Below are positions 19,528 through 29,226 of a DNA stretch of 64,000 bases, piece after piece. This DNA is from Streptacidiphilus sp. 4-A2 (GTDB lineage: Bacteria > Actinomycetota > Actinomycetes > Streptomycetales > Streptomycetaceae), in assembly GCA_014284505.1 (NCBI GenBank), contig JAAFYY010000001.1:4588001-4652000 (forward strand), in the 5' to 3' direction. The position numbers were made by a program, and so were the translations under genes. Positions within the stretch are counted from its first letter, which is position 1, and each line of letters starts with the position of its first letter. Below the pieces are notes generated by a model that was not told the origin of the DNA, ran no database searches, and saw only the letters and a list, made by a program, of their open reading frames with translations.

Positions 19528-20294
19528 GCCGATCCGCCTTCCACTGCGCTTTCCGCTGCGCTTTCAAGCCAGACATAGCCCGCGAGCCGACCGGTGCGCT
19601 GCTCGCGGCGGTAGGAGAAGTGGTCCGCCGACTCCAGCGTGCAGATGTGCGGCTCCGGCCGGACAGTCACGCCCAGCCGGGCGAGCTGGGCGCGGACCCC
19701 GGCGGGCAGGTCCAGGGCCGGGGTGCCCCAGCTGGTCCGCGAGCGGGTGTCCGGTTCGAGAGCGGCGATCTCGTCGCGGAGCGGCGCCGGCACTTCGTAG
19801 CAGCGCCCGCAGACGGAAGCACCGATCACCGCGGTGATCCGCTCCGCCGCCGCGCCCAGGTCGAGCATCGCCCCGACCGCCGCCGGGACCACCCCGGCCG
19901 CCAGTCCGGGCCGCCCGGCATGCGCCGCCGCGACCACCCCGGCCACCGGGTCGGCCAGCAGCACCGGCACACAGTCGGCGGTCAGCACCGCCAGCGCCAG
20001 CCCCGGACGGTCGGTGACCAGCGCGTCCACCCGCGGCGCCGAGCCTTCCGGCTGACGCCCGGTCACCACCGCCACCTCCCGGCCGTGCACCTGGTTCATC
20101 CAGACCACGTCCGCCGGGTCGAGCCCCAGCGCCTCCGCCGCGAGCCGCCGGTTGCCCTGCACGGCGGCCGGGTCGTCCCCCACCGCGCCACCGAGGTTGA
20201 GCTGCTGGAAAGGCGAGGTGCTCACCCCGCCCCACCGGTCGGTGAAGGCGAAGTGAGCACCGTTGTCATCGCTGCTGAGCCGCTGGCCGATCAT
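19524..20294 (-). CDS. pgeF: peptidoglycan editing factor PgeF (YfiH/laccase-domain family)
   Basis: 256 residues. This family removes wrongly incorporated residues from peptidoglycan precursors and also shows polyphenol oxidase or purine nucleoside activity. Metal ligands are visible: His in WMNQVHGREV, Cys in LTADCVPVLL and His in AAAHAGRPGL. The domain starts directly after the N-terminus with FAFTDRWGGVSTSPF. It sits immediately downstream of ftsZ (23 bases) and overlaps yggS by four bases, the usual actinobacterial arrangement. It is intact. Confidence 0.88.
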   Translation of the reverse strand: MIGQRLSSDDNGAHFAFTDRWGGVSTSPFQQLNLGGAVGDDPAAVQGNRRLAAEALGLDPADVVWMNQVHGREVAVVTGRQPEGSAPRVDALVTDRPGLALAVLTADCVPVLLADPVAGVVAAAHAGRPGLAAGVVPAAVGAMLDLGAAAERITAVIGASVCGRCYEVPAPLRDEIAALEPDTRSRTSWGTPALDLPAGVRAQLARLGVTVRPEPHICTLESADHFSYRREQRTGRLAGYVWLESAAESAVEGGSA

Positions 20295-20317
20295 GATGAT
20301 CAGCCTACTTGCTGGAG

Positions 20318-21531
20318 CTACTTGAGGAAGTCCGGGACGTCCAGCTCCTCGGCCGGGCTCTCCACGTACGGCGGGCGGGTCTGCGGCACATGCGGCACCT
20401 GCGGCGGAACCGGCGGCTCGTTGTGCCGCGGCTGGTTCTCCTCGGCGCGCGGACGCTGCCGATGGTGTGCACGGACCGGCCGGCCGCGGTCGAGCCGGAG
20501 CGGGGGAACTCGCTCGGGCGCTCCGGGGCGGCCGCCGGGCTCTGCCCGGAACGCACCACCGGCTCGCGGACGATGGTCGGCGGCTGCCCGCCGTCGAAGC
20601 CGGCCGCGATCACGGTGACCCGGACCTCGTCGCCGAGCGCGTCGTCGATCACCGCACCGAAGATGATGTTCGCCTCGGGGTGCGCCGCCTCGGCCACCAG
20701 CTGCGCCGACTCGTTGATCTCGAACAGGCCGAGGTCGGAGCCGCCGGAGATGGAAAGCAGCACACCGCGCGCCCCGTCGATCGAGGCCTCCAGCAGCGGC
20801 GAGGAGATCGCCATGATCGCCGCCGCCTTGGCCCGGTCCTCGCCGCGGGCGGAGCCGATCCCCATCAGCGCCGAACCGGCGTCCGACATGACCGACTTGA
20901 CGTCGGCGAAGTCGAGGTTGATCAGGCCCGGGGTGGTGATCAGGTCGGTGATGCCCTGGACACCGGAGAGCAGCACCTGGTCGGCCGAGCGGAACGCGTC
21001 CAGCACCGAGACCTGGCGGTCGGAGATGGACAGCAGCCGGTCGTTGGGGATGACGATGAGGGTGTCGACCTCCTCCCGCAGCTGCGCGATGCCGTCCTCG
21101 GCCTGGTTGGCGCGGCGGCGGCCCTCGAAGGTGAACGGCCGGGTGACCACGCCGATGGTGAGGGCGCCCAGGGAGCGGGCGATGTTGGCGACCACGGGCG
21201 CGCCGCCGGTGCCGGTGCCGCCGCCCTCGCCGGCGGTGACGAAGACCATGTCGGCCCCCTTGAGGACCTCCTCGATCTCGTCGCGGTGGTCCTCGGCGGC
21301 CTTGGCGCCGACGTCGGGGTTGGCTCCGGCGCCGAGGCCGCGGGTGAGCTCGCGGCCGACGTCGAGCTTGACGTCGGCGTCGCTCATCAGCAGGGCCTGC
21401 GCATCGGTGTTGATCGCGATGAACTCGACGCCCTTGAGCCCGACCTCGATCATCCGGTTGATGGCATTGACGCCACCGCCGCCGATGCCGACGACCTTGA
21501 TGACTGCGAGGTAGTTCTGGGGTGCTGCCAC
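20318..21531 (-). CDS. ftsZ: cell division GTPase FtsZ, C-terminal frameshift
   Basis: Tubulin-like GTPase that forms the Z-ring; in Streptomyces it drives sporulation septa and vegetative cross-walls. GTG at 21531. KVVGIGGGGVNAINRM begins the nucleotide domain, and the tubulin signature GGGTGTGGAP lies near residue 105. The globular part (to about 315) is intact. Near 20450 one C appears to be missing; adding it restores the tail EENQPRHNEPP and the conserved C-terminal peptide SPAEELDVPDFLK with TAG at 20318-20320. That peptide binds SepF and other partners. Without correction the frame runs into Arg/Ser nonsense and stops at 20305. A 276-base gap with at least one promoter-like element separates it from ftsQ. 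Confidence 0.96.
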
Positions 21532-21664
21532 GTCGAAGGCCTCTCGCCTCGGATGTACGGTGCCGAAGGGGCGGGAGCTCTCACTTGCGAGATCCTGACC
21601 CGAACCCTGACCGTGAGGTTTAGGGTTAATGCTCTGTCACTCTTCCATCATCTACTGTCACAGG

Positions 21665-21693
21665 ACACTAGGTCTCCAAGCGAATCCATTCAA
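21665..21693 (-). promoter_or_regulatory. candidate ftsZ promoter in the ftsQ-ftsZ gap
   Basis: On the minus strand TTGAAT (21688-21693) and TAGTGT (21665-21670) are 17 bases apart, about 135 bases before the ftsZ start, in a relatively AT-rich stretch. In Streptomyces this intergenic region is known to hold several ftsZ promoters, one developmentally controlled. I see this one clearly; further ones may lie between 21600 and 21740. Confidence 0.5.
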
Positions 21694-21807
21694 CGGACAC
21701 GCCGAGCCTGTCGATTTTTCTTGTGAGCCTATGTGATCAATCGTCCGGAGTCGGCACCGGGGTGGCCTGCCGATTCCCCGGGGAACCGGCACCGACCCGA
21801 TCAGGTG

Positions 21808-22566
21808 TCAGCTCCGCAGCGCCGGATCGTCCGGAGCAGTGACATTGTAGGTCGCCGCCTTCTGCTTGAGCAGTGCCACCAGCACCACCGCCTTGCGCGC
21901 GTCCCTTTCCGGACTTCCCCACAGAACCGTTGCACCGCCCGCGAGTTGCAATTCCATGTCGTCGTACGAATGAACGACGACGACGCCGGTCTCCCGGGCC
22001 AGCGCGGGCGGCAGCGCCCTGGCGATCCGCACCGCGCCGTTCACCAGCACGGACTGCGGAAAGTCCGGGAGCGCGGCCCGTCCGGCGGCCGAGAGCGCGA
22101 GTTCGACCACCGGCACGCCGGTCGGCGGGACCGGCGCGGTGGCGAAGTCCACACCGGCCGGGTCCACCTCGGTGAAGCCGCCGTCGGCCAGCCTGACCGC
22201 GGCCACCGCCACCCGTTCGGTGATCCGCAGCCGCACCGTGTGCGGCAGATCCGTGCTCACCCGCACCTGGGCCACCCGGGGCAGGGCCTCCAGCACCCGG
22301 GCCCGGACCGCCCCGCTGTCCAGCCGCTCCAGCGGGCCGCCCAGCGGGACCCGGGCCGCGGCCAGCACCTGAGCCGGGGTCAGCACCGCGGTCCCGCTGA
22401 CCGAGACCACCCGCACGTCCAGCACCGGGGAGAAGTACACCAGCCAGCCGGCCGTGCCCAGCAGCAGCGCCACCAGCAGGCCGAGGGCGGCGAAGCCGCG
22501 CCGGGACAGCCGCAGCCGGGCCCGGGGCCCGGCCGCGGCTGTCCCGGCAGCCACCCGCTCAGGCAC
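21808..22566 (-). CDS. ftsQ: cell division protein FtsQ
   Basis: 252-residue bitopic membrane protein of the FtsQ-FtsL-FtsB complex that activates septal wall synthesis. A basic cytoplasmic head (RARLRLSRRG) is followed by one membrane helix (FAALGLLVALLLGTAGWLVY), a POTRA domain beginning near VLDVRVVSVSGTAVLTPAQV, and the FtsQ beta domain (about 130-235). Its start overlaps the murG end by eight bases, implying co-translation. It is intact. Confidence 0.93.
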   Translation of the reverse strand: MPERVAAGTAAAGPRARLRLSRRGFAALGLLVALLLGTAGWLVYFSPVLDVRVVSVSGTAVLTPAQVLAAARVPLGGPLERLDSGAVRARVLEALPRVAQVRVSTDLPHTVRLRITERVAVAAVRLADGGFTEVDPAGVDFATAPVPPTGVPVVELALSAAGRAALPDFPQSVLVNGAVRIARALPPALARETGVVVVHSYDDMELQLAGGATVLWGSPERDARKAVVLVALLKQKAATYNVTAPDDPALRS

Positions 22567-23647
22567 GGCGGGCCGCGATCGCCTCGTACACCATGCCGAC
22601 CAGCAGTTCGTCCGCGTCCCGGCGGCCGAACTCGGCGGCGGCGCTCATCTCCCACAGCCGCTGCGGGTCGGTGAGCACCGGCAGCAGCTGCCCGGTCACC
22701 CACTCCGGCGTCAGTTCGGCGTCCTCGACCAGGAGTCCGCCCCCGGCCCGGACCACCGGCTGCGCGTTGAGCCGCTGCTCACCGTTGCCGATCGGCAGCG
22801 GCACAAAGGCCCCGGGCAGGCCGACCGCGGCCAGTTCGGCCACGGTCATCGCCCCGGCCCGGCAGAGCATCAGATCGGCGGCGGCGTAGGCCAGATCCAT
22901 CCGGTCCAGGTAGGGCACCGCCCGGTAGGGCGGCATCCCGGGGATGTCGTCGATCCGCGGGATCTCGTTCTTGGGCCCGACCGCGTGCAGGATCTGCACC
23001 CCGTACTGCTGGAGCCTCGGGGCGACCGCCTGGACCGTCTCGTTGAGCCGCCGGGCGCCCTGGGAGCCGCCGGAGACCAGCAGCGTCGGCAGCCGCTGGT
23101 CCAGCCCGAAGTAGCCGCGGGCCTCGGGCCGCATCGCGACCCGGTCCAGCGTGGCGATGGTGCGGCGCAGCGGGATGCCGATGTAGCGGGCGTGCTGGAG
23201 CTTGCTGTCCGGGGTGCTCACCGCGACGAAGTCGGTGCACCGAACGCCGTAGCGATTGGCCACGCCGGGACGGGCGTTGGCCTCGTGCACGACGATCGGC
23301 ACGCCGGAGCGCCGGGCCGCGTAGTAGGCGGACATGGCGACATACCCGCCGAAGCCGACCACCGCGTCGGCCCTGGTGCGCTCCAGGACCTCCTGGACCG
23401 CCTTGACCGCGCCGCGCAGCCGCCCGGGCAGGGTGATCAGCTCGGGGGTGGCCTTGCGGGGCAGCGCGACCTTGGGGATCAGCGCCAGTTCGTAGCCGCG
23501 CTCGGGGACGAGCCTGGTCTCCAGGCCGCTCTCCGTACCGAGTGCCGTGATGCCCACCGAGGGGTCGGCTCTGCGCAGCGCGTCCGCAAGGGCGAGCGCG
23601 GGCTCGATGTGTCCGGCGGTCCCTCCGCCGGCGAGTACGACATGCAC
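22559..23647 (-). CDS. murG: MurG, lipid II-forming GlcNAc transferase
   Basis: Peripheral membrane GT28 enzyme that adds GlcNAc from UDP-GlcNAc to lipid I, giving lipid II. The N-terminal glycine loop GGGTAGH and second loop SGGSQGARRLNE bind lipid I and nucleotide sugar; RAGAMTVAELAAVGLPG is the UDP-GlcNAc motif. 362 residues, the usual length. ATG at 23647 lies six bases after the repaired ftsW stop. It is intact. Confidence 0.95.
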   Translation of the reverse strand: MHVVLAGGGTAGHIEPALALADALRRADPSVGITALGTESGLETRLVPERGYELALIPKVALPRKATPELITLPGRLRGAVKAVQEVLERTRADAVVGFGGYVAMSAYYAARRSGVPIVVHEANARPGVANRYGVRCTDFVAVSTPDSKLQHARYIGIPLRRTIATLDRVAMRPEARGYFGLDQRLPTLLVSGGSQGARRLNETVQAVAPRLQQYGVQILHAVGPKNEIPRIDDIPGMPPYRAVPYLDRMDLAYAAADLMLCRAGAMTVAELAAVGLPGAFVPLPIGNGEQRLNAQPVVRAGGGLLVEDAELTPEWVTGQLLPVLTDPQRLWEMSAAAEFGRRDADELLVGMVYEAIAARRA

Positions 23648-23653
23648 CGAAAT

Positions 23654-25041
23654 TCACCGCTCCCTGCGCTGCCGGGCCTTCCCGAGCCGCGCGATGGTCC
23701 GTTGGGGCAGACCGAGGAGCCTGCCCCGAGCTCTTTTGTTCCGCGCCGCCAGGGCCGCACGGGCGGCGGGCTCGCTGCGCGCGAAGCAGAGCAGCATACC
23801 GACCGCGAACATGGCCGGGAGCAGCGCCGAACCCCCGTAGGAGAACATCGGAGTGGTACTCCCGCAATGGGCAGGAGTCCGAGCACCGCACCGATGTTGA
23901 TCACGGCCTGAGCCATGATCCACGTGGTGGCGGCTCCCGCTGCGTACCTGGTGAAGGGGTCCCTCGTGCGTTCGGCCACGCGGATACCCGCATACCCTAG
24001 TGCCGCGAACAGGACGAGCACCGACAGTGTGCCCGCGAGGCCCAGCTCCTCGCCGGTCACCGCGAAGATGAAGTCGGTGTGCGGCTCCGGGAGTTGGCCC
24101 CACTTCTCGATGCTGGCGCCGAGCCCGGTGCCGAACGCCCCTCCGGTGGCCAGGGCGTAGACGCCGTGCACCGCCTGCCAGCAGGAGCCGTCGGCGGGCA
24201 TGTGGGTGGCGCCGATGCAGTTCAGCCGACCGAGCCGGTGCGGCACCAGCACGATCAGCACCGCGCTGAAGCCGAGGGCGACCGCGGCGGCGGCGCCGAA
24301 CAGCCGCATCGGCGCGCCGGAGATCCACAGCAGCCCGAACAGCAGCGCGCAGATGATCATCGCGGTGCCCATGTCGCCGCCGGCCAGCACCAGGGTCAGC
24401 AGCAGCACCGCCATCGGGACCAGCGGCACCAGCAGGTGCTTCCACTGGTCCAGCATCTTCAGCTGCTGCTTGCGGGCGAGCAGGTCCGCGCCCCAGAGCA
24501 CCAGGGCGAGTTTGGCGAACTCGGAGGGCTGGATCTGGACCGGGCCGCCGAGCCGGATCCAGTTGCGGTTGCCGTTGACGGAGGTGCCGACGCCGGGCAG
24601 GGCGACCAGCACCAGCAGTGCGATCACCGCCAGCAGCAGCGGATAGGCGAGGGCGCGGTGCATCCGGCCCGGCATCCGGGCGGCGACGTACATCAGCACG
24701 CTGCCGATGGCCACCGAGGTGAGCTGCTTCTCGAAGAAGTACGCGAACGGCAGGCCGTCGTTGCGGGCCTCGATCTGGGAGGCGGAGAACACCATCACCA
24801 GGCCCAGGCCCAGGATCATCGCGGAGGAGCCCAGCAGCAGGTAGTACGGCGTCAGCGGGCGGGCCAGGCCGCGCTGGAAGCGGGCCCAGGCCTTGCCCGG
24901 GCGGCCCCAGCCGCTGCGTGAGCGGAACACCGCGACATGGGTCTGCGCGGCCTGCGGGGGTACGCCGGGCCGGGCACGGACCGGACGCCGTGGGCGGTCC
25001 GCCGGGCGCACCCGGGCCGGGCCGTCGCCTGTGGCTGGCAC
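23654..25041 (-). CDS. ftsW: FtsW, SEDS-family septal peptidoglycan polymerase, one frameshift
   Basis: Membrane glycosyltransferase that polymerises lipid II at the septum together with FtsI. About ten helices; signatures are NGNRNWIRLGGPVQIQPSEFAK, split here as NGNRNWIRLGG and QPSEFAKLALV, and GGAFGTGLGASIEKWGQLPEP, seen as GTGLGASIEKWG. The long Pro/Arg cytoplasmic head precedes the first helix. GTG at 25041 follows GGAGAGG. Near 23860 one C is missing; adding it gives IAGVPLPMFSYGGSALLPA and continues to TGA at 23654, with a basic C-terminus. Confidence 0.94.
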
Positions 25042-25184
25042 GGCGTCCCCTCTCCCCTGTTCTATGCCGCTCGCCCCGAGCCGGCGCTGAGCCTTCCGGC
25101 GCTGAGCCTTCCGGCCCCGGCCGCCCGCGCCCGGACGCCGGCCGACGCCGGCCAGCCGGTGCCCGGGCCGGGGGCCGGCCGGTG

Positions 25185-26633
25185 CTAGCCGGCCAGGGCG
25201 CGCGCCGCGGCGGCGAAGAGGTCGCCGCGTTCACCGTAGTTGGTGAACATGTCCATCGAGGCGCAGGCCGGGGCGAGCAGCACGGTGTCGCCCGGCCGGG
25301 CGAACCCGGCCGCCGCGCGGACGGCTGCTTCCATGGCCGGGGCACCAGTCTGTCCGTCGGGCAGCTCGATGACCGGGACCTCGGGGGCGTGTCGCGCCAG
25401 CGCGGTCCGGATCACCGCCCGGTCCGCGCCCATCAGCACCACGGCCCGCAGCCGCTGGGCGGCCCCGGCGACCAGGCCGTCCATGTCCGCGCCCTTGGCC
25501 AGGCCGCCGGCGACCCAGACCACCGGCTGGTACGCGGCCAGCGAGGCCGCGGCCGCGTGCGGGTTGGTCGCCTTGGAGTCGTCGATCCAGGTGACGTCGT
25601 CGACCCGGGCCACCTCGGCGATCCGGTGCGCGTCCGGGCGGAAGGCCCGCAGGCCGTCCCGGACGGCCTGCGGCTCGACCCCGTACGCCCGGGCGAGCGC
25701 GGCGGCGGCGAGCGCGTCGGCGATGTTGTGCGGCGCGGCGGGGTGGATGTCGTCGACCGAGGCCAGTTCGGCGGCCGAGCGCTGACGGTCCGCCACGAAC
25801 GCCCGGTCGACCAGCAGTCCGTCGATGAGTCCGAGCTGGGACACCGTGGGGGCGCCGAGGGTGAAGCCGACGGCGCGGCAGCCCTCCTCCACGTCGGCGG
25901 CGCGCACCAGTTCCTCGGTGGCCGGGTCGGCGGTGTTGTACACGCAGGCGACCTGGTTGCCCTCGTAGATCCGGCCCTTGTCGGCGGCGTAGGCGGCCAT
26001 CGAGCCGTGCCAGTCCAGGTGGTCCGGGGCGAGGTTGAGCACCACCGCCGAGTGCGGGCGCAGCGAGGGCGCCCAGTGCAGCTGGTAGCTGGAGAGTTCG
26101 ACGGCGAGCACCTCGTAGGGCTCCTCGGCCAGGACCGCGTCCAGCACCGAGACCCCGACGTTGCCGACGGCGGCGGTGCGCCGCCCGGCGGCGGTCAGGA
26201 TCGAGGCGAGCATCTGCACCGTGGTGGTCTTGCCGTTGGTGCCGGTGACGGCGAGCCAGGGGGCGGGCTCGCCGGTGGCGGCCAGCGGTCGCCGCAGCTG
26301 CCAGGCGAGTTCGACGTCGCCGATGACCGGTACCCCGGCCGCCTCGGCGGCGAGGAACAGCGGGCTGTGCGGGGGCCAGCCGGGGGTGGTGACCACCGTG
26401 CGGGTGCCCTCGGGCAGGGTGGCGCCGTCGCCGAGCCGCACCGTGACGCCCAGCTCCCGCAGTTCGGCGGCCTGCGCCTGCTGCCGGGGCCCGTCGCCGC
26501 CGTCGACCGCGGTGACCCGCGCGCCGAGGCCGTGCAGCACCCGGGCGGCGGGCACGCCGGAGATGCCGAGCCCGGCGACCACCACCGGCAGTCCCTGCCA
26601 GTCCGGCGCGCCGGCGGGCGCGGCGGCGGTCAC
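25185..26633 (-). CDS. murD: MurD, UDP-MurNAc-L-alanine:D-glutamate ligase
   Basis: 482-residue ATP-dependent ligase adding D-Glu to UDP-MurNAc-L-Ala. The N-terminal Rossmann domain begins VVVAGLGISGVPAARVL. The ATP loop is VTGTNGKTTTVQML, the central-domain motif NLAPDHLDWHG, and DDSKATNPHAA belongs to the C-terminal domain. GTG at 26633 overlaps the mraY stop (GTGA). It is intact. Two adjacent copies of a 15-base unit, CCGGCGCTGAGCCTT (25081-25110), lie in the gap between murD and ftsW. Confidence 0.95.
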   Translation of the reverse strand: MTAAAPAGAPDWQGLPVVVAGLGISGVPAARVLHGLGARVTAVDGGDGPRQQAQAAELRELGVTVRLGDGATLPEGTRTVVTTPGWPPHSPLFLAAEAAGVPVIGDVELAWQLRRPLAATGEPAPWLAVTGTNGKTTTVQMLASILTAAGRRTAAVGNVGVSVLDAVLAEEPYEVLAVELSSYQLHWAPSLRPHSAVVLNLAPDHLDWHGSMAAYAADKGRIYEGNQVACVYNTADPATEELVRAADVEEGCRAVGFTLGAPTVSQLGLIDGLLVDRAFVADRQRSAAELASVDDIHPAAPHNIADALAAAALARAYGVEPQAVRDGLRAFRPDAHRIAEVARVDDVTWIDDSKATNPHAAAASLAAYQPVVWVAGGLAKGADMDGLVAGAAQRLRAVVLMGADRAVIRTALARHAPEVPVIELPDGQTGAPAMEAAVRAAAGFARPGDTVLLAPACASMDMFTNYGERGDLFAAAARALAG

Positions 26634-27772
26634 GAGGCGACCCAGCCGGCGTAGAAGAGGCCGAGGCCGACCGCCACGCACAGCCCCTGGATGATCCAGA
26701 AGCGGACCACGATCAGGACCTCGGACCAGCCCTTGAGTTCGAAGTGGTGCTGGAGCGGCGCCATCTTGAAGACCCGCTTGCCGGTCATCCGGAAGGAGCC
26801 GACCTGGATGATCACCGAGAGGGTGATCAGCACGAACAGGCCGCCCAGGATCGCCAGCAGCATCTCGGTGTGCGAGCAGATGGCGAGCCCGGCGAGGGCG
26901 CCGCCGAGGGCCAGCGAGCCGGTGTCGCCCATGAAGATCTTGGCGGGCGAGGTGTTCCACCACAGGAAGCCGAAGCAGGCGCCCATCAGCGCGGAGGCGA
27001 CCACGGCCAGGTCCAGCGGACTGCTGACCTGGTAGCAGTAGGCCCCGGCGGTGGGGGCGGAGCTGCAGGTCTGGCCGTACTCCCAGATGCCGATGAAGAC
27101 ATAGGCGCCGAAGACCATCACCGACGCGCCGGTGGCCAGGCCGTCCAGACCGTCCGTCAGGTTCACCCCGTTGGACATCGCCAGGATCATGAACAGCGCC
27201 CAGAGCACGAACAGCACCGGGCCGAGCGACCAGGAGAAGTCGCGGACGAAGGACAGGTCGGTGGAGGCCGGGGTGGTCCCGGAGGAGTCGGCGAAGTTGA
27301 GCGAGCCGACCGCGAAGACGATCCCGACGATCAGCTGCCCGGCCATCTTGGCCTTGGCCCGCAGCCCCAGCGAGCGCTGCTTGACGATCTTGATGTAGTC
27401 GTCCAGGAACCCGACCAGGCCCATCCCGGTGAACAGGAACAGCACCAGCAGCGCCGAGGCCGAGGGCATGGACCCGACGATCACCTTGGTCAGCCCGTAG
27501 GCGATCAGGGTGGCCAGGATGAACGCGATGCCGCCCATGGTGGGGGTACCGCGCTTGCTGTGGTGGGCCTTGGGCCCGTCGTCGCGGATCATCTGGCCGT
27601 AGCCGTGCTTGGCCAGGATCCGGATCAGCACCGGGGTGCCGACCAGCGACAGCACCAGCGCGAAGGCCGCCGCGAACAGGATCTGACGCATCGGCGAACT
27701 GCTGGAGGAGGCCAGTTCGACCAGCGCGGGGCCGTGGCCCGCGAGGGCGGGCCCGGCAAGGAGCCCGCTCAC
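26630..27772 (-). CDS. mraY: MraY, phospho-MurNAc-pentapeptide translocase
   Basis: Integral membrane enzyme that moves phospho-MurNAc-pentapeptide onto undecaprenyl phosphate, making lipid I. About ten helices; catalytic and Mg-binding motifs are FLDDYIKIVK, NLTDGLDGLA and KIFMGDTGSLALGG, plus APLQHHFELKGW. GTG at 27772 overlaps the murF stop as GTGA and has GGAG upstream. An internal ATG at 27691 (MRQILFAAAFAL) matches where most homologues begin but lacks a ribosome binding site. It is intact. Confidence 0.95.
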   Translation of the reverse strand: MSGLLAGPALAGHGPALVELASSSSSPMRQILFAAAFALVLSLVGTPVLIRILAKHGYGQMIRDDGPKAHHSKRGTPTMGGIAFILATLIAYGLTKVIVGSMPSASALLVLFLFTGMGLVGFLDDYIKIVKQRSLGLRAKAKMAGQLIVGIVFAVGSLNFADSSGTTPASTDLSFVRDFSWSLGPVLFVLWALFMILAMSNGVNLTDGLDGLATGASVMVFGAYVFIGIWEYGQTCSSAPTAGAYCYQVSSPLDLAVVASALMGACFGFLWWNTSPAKIFMGDTGSLALGGALAGLAICSHTEMLLAILGGLFVLITLSVIIQVGSFRMTGKRVFKMAPLQHHFELKGWSEVLIVVRFWIIQGLCVAVGLGLFYAGWVAS

Positions 27773-29219
27773 GAGGACGCTCCGTCCACCGTCTCGGCCA
27801 GCAGCGCCTCGGCCACCCGCTCCAACCCGATCGAGCGCGATGCCTTCACCAGCACCACGTCCCCCGGCCTGACCCGCTCACGCAGCAATCCGATCGCCGC
27901 ATCCGCATCGGACACCAGCACCGACTCCTCACCCCACGAACCTTCGTTCCTCGCGCCCAGCTCCATGCAGGCCGCTTCCCGGCCGCCCACCGCCACCAGG
28001 GTGGAGATGTTCAGCCGCACCGCCAGCCGGCCCACCGCGTCGTGCTCGTCGAGGGAGTCCCCGCCGAGTTCCCGCATCTCCCCAGCACCGCCCAGGTACG
28101 GCGGGCCTCGGGCCCCCTGCCGCCGATCGCGGCGAGCGCGCGCAGGGCGGCCCGCATCGATTCGGGATTCGCATTGTAGGCGTCGTTGATCACGGTGACG
28201 CCGTCCGGACGATCAGTCAGTTCCATCCGCCACCGGGACAGGTTCCCGGCCTCGCTCAGCGCGGCCGCGGTCCCGGCGACCCCCAGGCCGCACTCGATCG
28301 CCACCGCCGCCGCCGCCAGCGCGTTGGAGACCTGGTGCTCACCGTAGAGCCGCAGCGCCACCGGCGCGGAACCGCCGGGTGCCACCAGGGTGAAGACCGG
28401 GCGACCGGACGGGTCCAGTCGGATGTCCTCGGCCCTGACGTCGGCCTGCTGGGACTCGCCGAAGTACACCACCCGGGCCTTGGTGCGCTCGGACATCGCC
28501 GCACCAGCGGGTCGTCCGCGTTCAGCACCGCGACGCCGCCCTGCTGGTAGCGCGGGTCGTGCTGGTCCCAGACGCCCTCCGGCAGCGACTCCACCAGCTC
28601 CGCCCTTGGCCTCGGCGATGGCCTCGCGGCTGCCGAACTCGCCCAGGTGGGCGGAGCCGACATTGAGCACCACCCCGATCCGGGGCGGGGTGATCGCGGT
28701 CAGTTCGGCGATGTGGCCCTTGCCCCGGGCGCCCATCTCCAGGACCAGGAACCGGGTGTCACCGGCCACCCGCAGCGCGGTCAGCGGCAGCCCGATCTCG
28801 TTGTTGAACGAGCCCTTGGTGAAGACCGTGCTCCCGGCCCGGGTGAGCAGCTGGGCCACCAGGTCCTTGGTGCTGGTCTTGCCGGCCGAGCCGGTCAGGC
28901 CGACGACGGTGGTGGCCGTGGCGCGGCCGGCGACCTCGTGGGCCAGCCGCCCGAGCGCCAGCACCACGTCGTCGACGACCACGGCGGGCACGCCGACCGG
29001 CCGGGAGGCCAGTACCGCGACCGCGCCGCGGCCGACCGCGCCTGCCGCGTAGTCGTGGCCGTCCACGCGCTCGCCGACGACTGCGGCGAACAGCGCTCCT
29101 GGCTCCACCTGGCGGGAGTCGTGCACAACCGGTCCGGTGACCGGAAGGTGCGGGTCCGGTGCGTCGTACAGGGTCCCCCCGGTGGCCTGGGCCACCTCGG
29201 CGAGGGTCAGCGGGATCAC
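27769..29219 (-). CDS. murF: MurF, UDP-MurNAc-tripeptide:D-Ala-D-Ala ligase, three frameshifts
   Basis: Adds D-Ala-D-Ala to complete the pentapeptide precursor. It starts GTG at 29219 (MIPLTLAEVAQATGG). The ATP loop is LTGSAGKTSTKDLVA, then FNNEIGLPLT and LVLEMGARGKGHI; VINDAYNANPESM lies in the C-domain, which ends KASRSIGLERVAEALL. Frames change near 28608 (one extra G, restoring AEAKAELVESLPEG), near 28500 (one G missing, restoring DDPLVAAMSERT) and near 28085 (one G missing in a GGGG run, restoring AVLGEMRELGGDS). The gene is essential, so sequence error is the best explanation. It is seven bases downstream of murE. Confidence 0.94.
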
Positions 29220-29226
29220 GTTGGCT